From: Solirubrobacterales bacterium
GTDB lineage: Bacteria > Actinomycetota > Thermoleophilia > Solirubrobacterales > 70-9
Length of the DNA: 6,966 nt
Direction of reading: 5' to 3'
Assembly: GCA_030152505.1 (NCBI GenBank)
Contig: JASLJO010000185.1
Coordinates: forward strand, 1-6,966
Shown here piece by piece: positions 5,990 to 6,966 of this stretch; position 1 is the first letter of the stretch; each line of letters opens with the position of its first letter. The notes under the pieces were generated by a model, which worked only from the letters and a program-made list of their open reading frames with translations, was not told the DNA's origin and searched no databases. The translations under genes were made by a program, and so were the position numbers.

Positions 5990-6966
5990 CGCCGCCCCCT
6001 CTTCTCGGCGTGGGCATGGAAGCGCACCTGCACTGCGCCGTGCAGCCGCCCGCCCTTCCTGCCGCGGAAGGTCACGTGCGCCGTCGCGTAGATGCCTTCG
6101 CGCGACCGGCTGAGGCGCCTGTAGCGCGGCGACGGCGCGAGGATCATCGCCACCGCTCCGCTGCCCCGGGCCCGTCGCCCCGCCGCCGCCAGAGGGCGCG
6201 GCCTCGTGCCGACCACAGACGAGGTCAACACACGGGCGCGCAGCCGGCCCGCCGCCGGGACGACCGCGATCAGCTTCACGTCGCCATCCGGCAGGGAGAA
6301 CGCGCTGAGCGTGAGGCGGCGGTGGCGCTTGGGCAGGCGCTGCGACGGCGGCCGCGAGATGTTCACCGCCGCCGCGGTGCGGACACCTTCCTCGTCGCTG
6401 ACGAGGAATACGTCGTCGGCGTCGTTGCCGTCGCCTTCGACGAGGTTGGCGGCGGTCGAGGCGAACGCGATCAGATGGCCGCCCGAATCGAGAGTGGGCG
6501 AGGTCGCGCCGGCGCCGTTGGCGCCGGCACCGGGCCCGAGCGAGGCTTCATCGGCTCCGCCGTCGCCATGGGTGACCCTGCGCAGGGATTCGGTTTCGAG
6601 GTCGAGCAGGTAGAGCTCGGTCAGGCCCAGCTGCGAGGGTGGCGTCGTGACCAGGTTGGGCGGCGCGAGAGGGAACCGCTGACGCGCGGTGGCGAAGGCG
6701 ATGCGGCGGGCGTCCGCCGAGATCGCCAGATCCCAGATGTGGCCGTTGAGCGGGACGTAGGGTTCGTGGTTGACGACACTCCCTTCTTCGCCCGGTTTCA
6801 CCGGGACCTGGCGCGTCAACTGGCGCAGCGCCTGGGTCCGGCTCAGCCCGCCGGCCATGTCGACGAGGAAGACGTTGGTCGCTTCGGTCGGGTTGCCGAT
6901 CAGCGCCACGTAGCGGCCGTCGGCATTCAACTGGGGAACGCCGTCGAGGGGACCCTGCGTCCCCAG
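5986..6966 (-). CDS. TolB/PD40-like beta-propeller protein with basic C-terminal beta domain (5' partial)
   Basis: The frame is open to the right edge, so the start and any signal peptide lie outside; 326 codons plus TGA are visible. A TTG at 6930 could be read as a start, but the frame continues upstream through plausible sequence and that TTG sits inside a propeller strand, so it is rejected. Counting from the edge, three PD40-type units are visible: QLNADGRYVALIG near residues 12-24 with NVFLVDM, DLAISADARRIAFATAR near 79-95 with ELYLLDLETESLRRVTHG, and HLIAFASTAANLV near 164-176 with the acidic loop EGDGNDADDVFLVSD. These alternate 'DG-x-x-[IV]-A-[FL]' and '[VL]-[FY]-L-[VL]-D' strands as in TolB C-terminal propellers. 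Residues about 215-322 form a separate Arg-rich, beta-rich domain ending KRGRR. No cysteine is present. It probably acts outside the cytoplasm as a binding module. The family-level call is firm; the specific role is unknown. Its stop overlaps the next start (GTGA). Confidence 0.85.
   Translation of the reverse strand: MGTQGPLDGVPQLNADGRYVALIGNPTEATNVFLVDMAGGLSRTQALRQLTRQVPVKPGEEGSVVNHEPYVPLNGHIWDLAISADARRIAFATARQRFPLAPPNLVTTPPSQLGLTELYLLDLETESLRRVTHGDGGADEASLGPGAGANGAGATSPTLDSGGHLIAFASTAANLVEGDGNDADDVFLVSDEEGVRTAAAVNISRPPSQRLPKRHRRLTLSAFSLPDGDVKLIAVVPAAGRLRARVLTSSVVGTRPRPLAAAGRRARGSGAVAMILAPSPRYRRLSRSREGIYATAHVTFRGRKGGRLHGAVQVRFHAHAEKRGRR
5995..6001 (-). promoter_or_regulatory. Ribosome binding site for the middle gene, inside the end of the upstream gene
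   Basis: On the minus strand GAGGGGG lies five bases before the GTG start at 5987-5989. It is formed by the last Arg/Gly codons of the upstream gene (..AGG GGG CGG CGG TGA), so the same bases encode the basic tail and supply the Shine-Dalgarno signal. This supports the GTG start and translational coupling. Confidence 0.6.

Noticed and set aside
6505..6530. GGCGCC-rich palindromic stretch as a hairpin or operator
   Set aside because: It encodes the loop GAGANGAGA within the upstream gene and is explained by Gly/Ala codons; there is no start or stop nearby for it to control.
6928..6930. TTG as the start of the upstream gene
   Set aside because: The frame remains open to the right edge and the residues before it continue the propeller strand; no signal peptide or ribosome binding site is seen here.
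1..6966. RNA genes, CRISPR arrays, insertion sequences, terminators or internal promoters
   Set aside because: The window is covered end to end by three overlapping coding frames; no cloverleaf, spaced repeats, inverted terminal repeats or hairpin followed by a T run was seen on either strand.

Overview
The window is very GC-rich and fully coding on one strand. It holds three consecutive minus-strand genes, read from the right edge to the left edge, and no intergenic gap. The first (5986-6966) has lost its start beyond the right edge, the second (4361-5989) is complete, and the third (1-4364) runs off the left edge after 1454 stop-free codons. The junctions are 4-base overlaps, GTGA at 5986-5989 and ATGA at 4361-4364, so this is almost certainly one translationally coupled transcription unit whose promoter lies outside the window.

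All three products look exported or cell-surface. The upstream gene encodes a TolB/PD40-like beta-propeller followed by a basic, beta-rich C-terminal domain. The middle gene encodes a signal peptide, about six or seven propeller-blade-like repeats with paired cysteines, an acidic/proline linker, and a basic C-terminal beta-sandwich-like domain. The long downstream gene encodes a signal peptide, about 800 residues of blade-like repeats, a region that matches the calcineurin-like metallophosphatase layout with every expected metal ligand replaced, a bacterial Ig-like region, an 85-residue Pro/Ala-rich stalk, a Glu6 tract, a Gly6 tract and a C-terminal hydrophobic segment that probably anchors it in the membrane.

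The codon bias (nearly all third positions G or C), the PD40 and Ig-like styles, and the basic tail domain of the middle gene suggest a high-GC actinobacterium, most likely class Thermoleophilia (Solirubrobacterales-type). That placement is inference from family style, not from a marker gene. No RNA gene, mobile element, CRISPR array, terminator or internal promoter was seen.

The most interesting point is the combination: three co-translated extracellular propeller proteins, one of them a very large anchored protein carrying a probable pseudo-phosphatase. I do not recognise this as a named system. A cell-surface recognition or scaffold complex is the most economical reading, but function is unproven.
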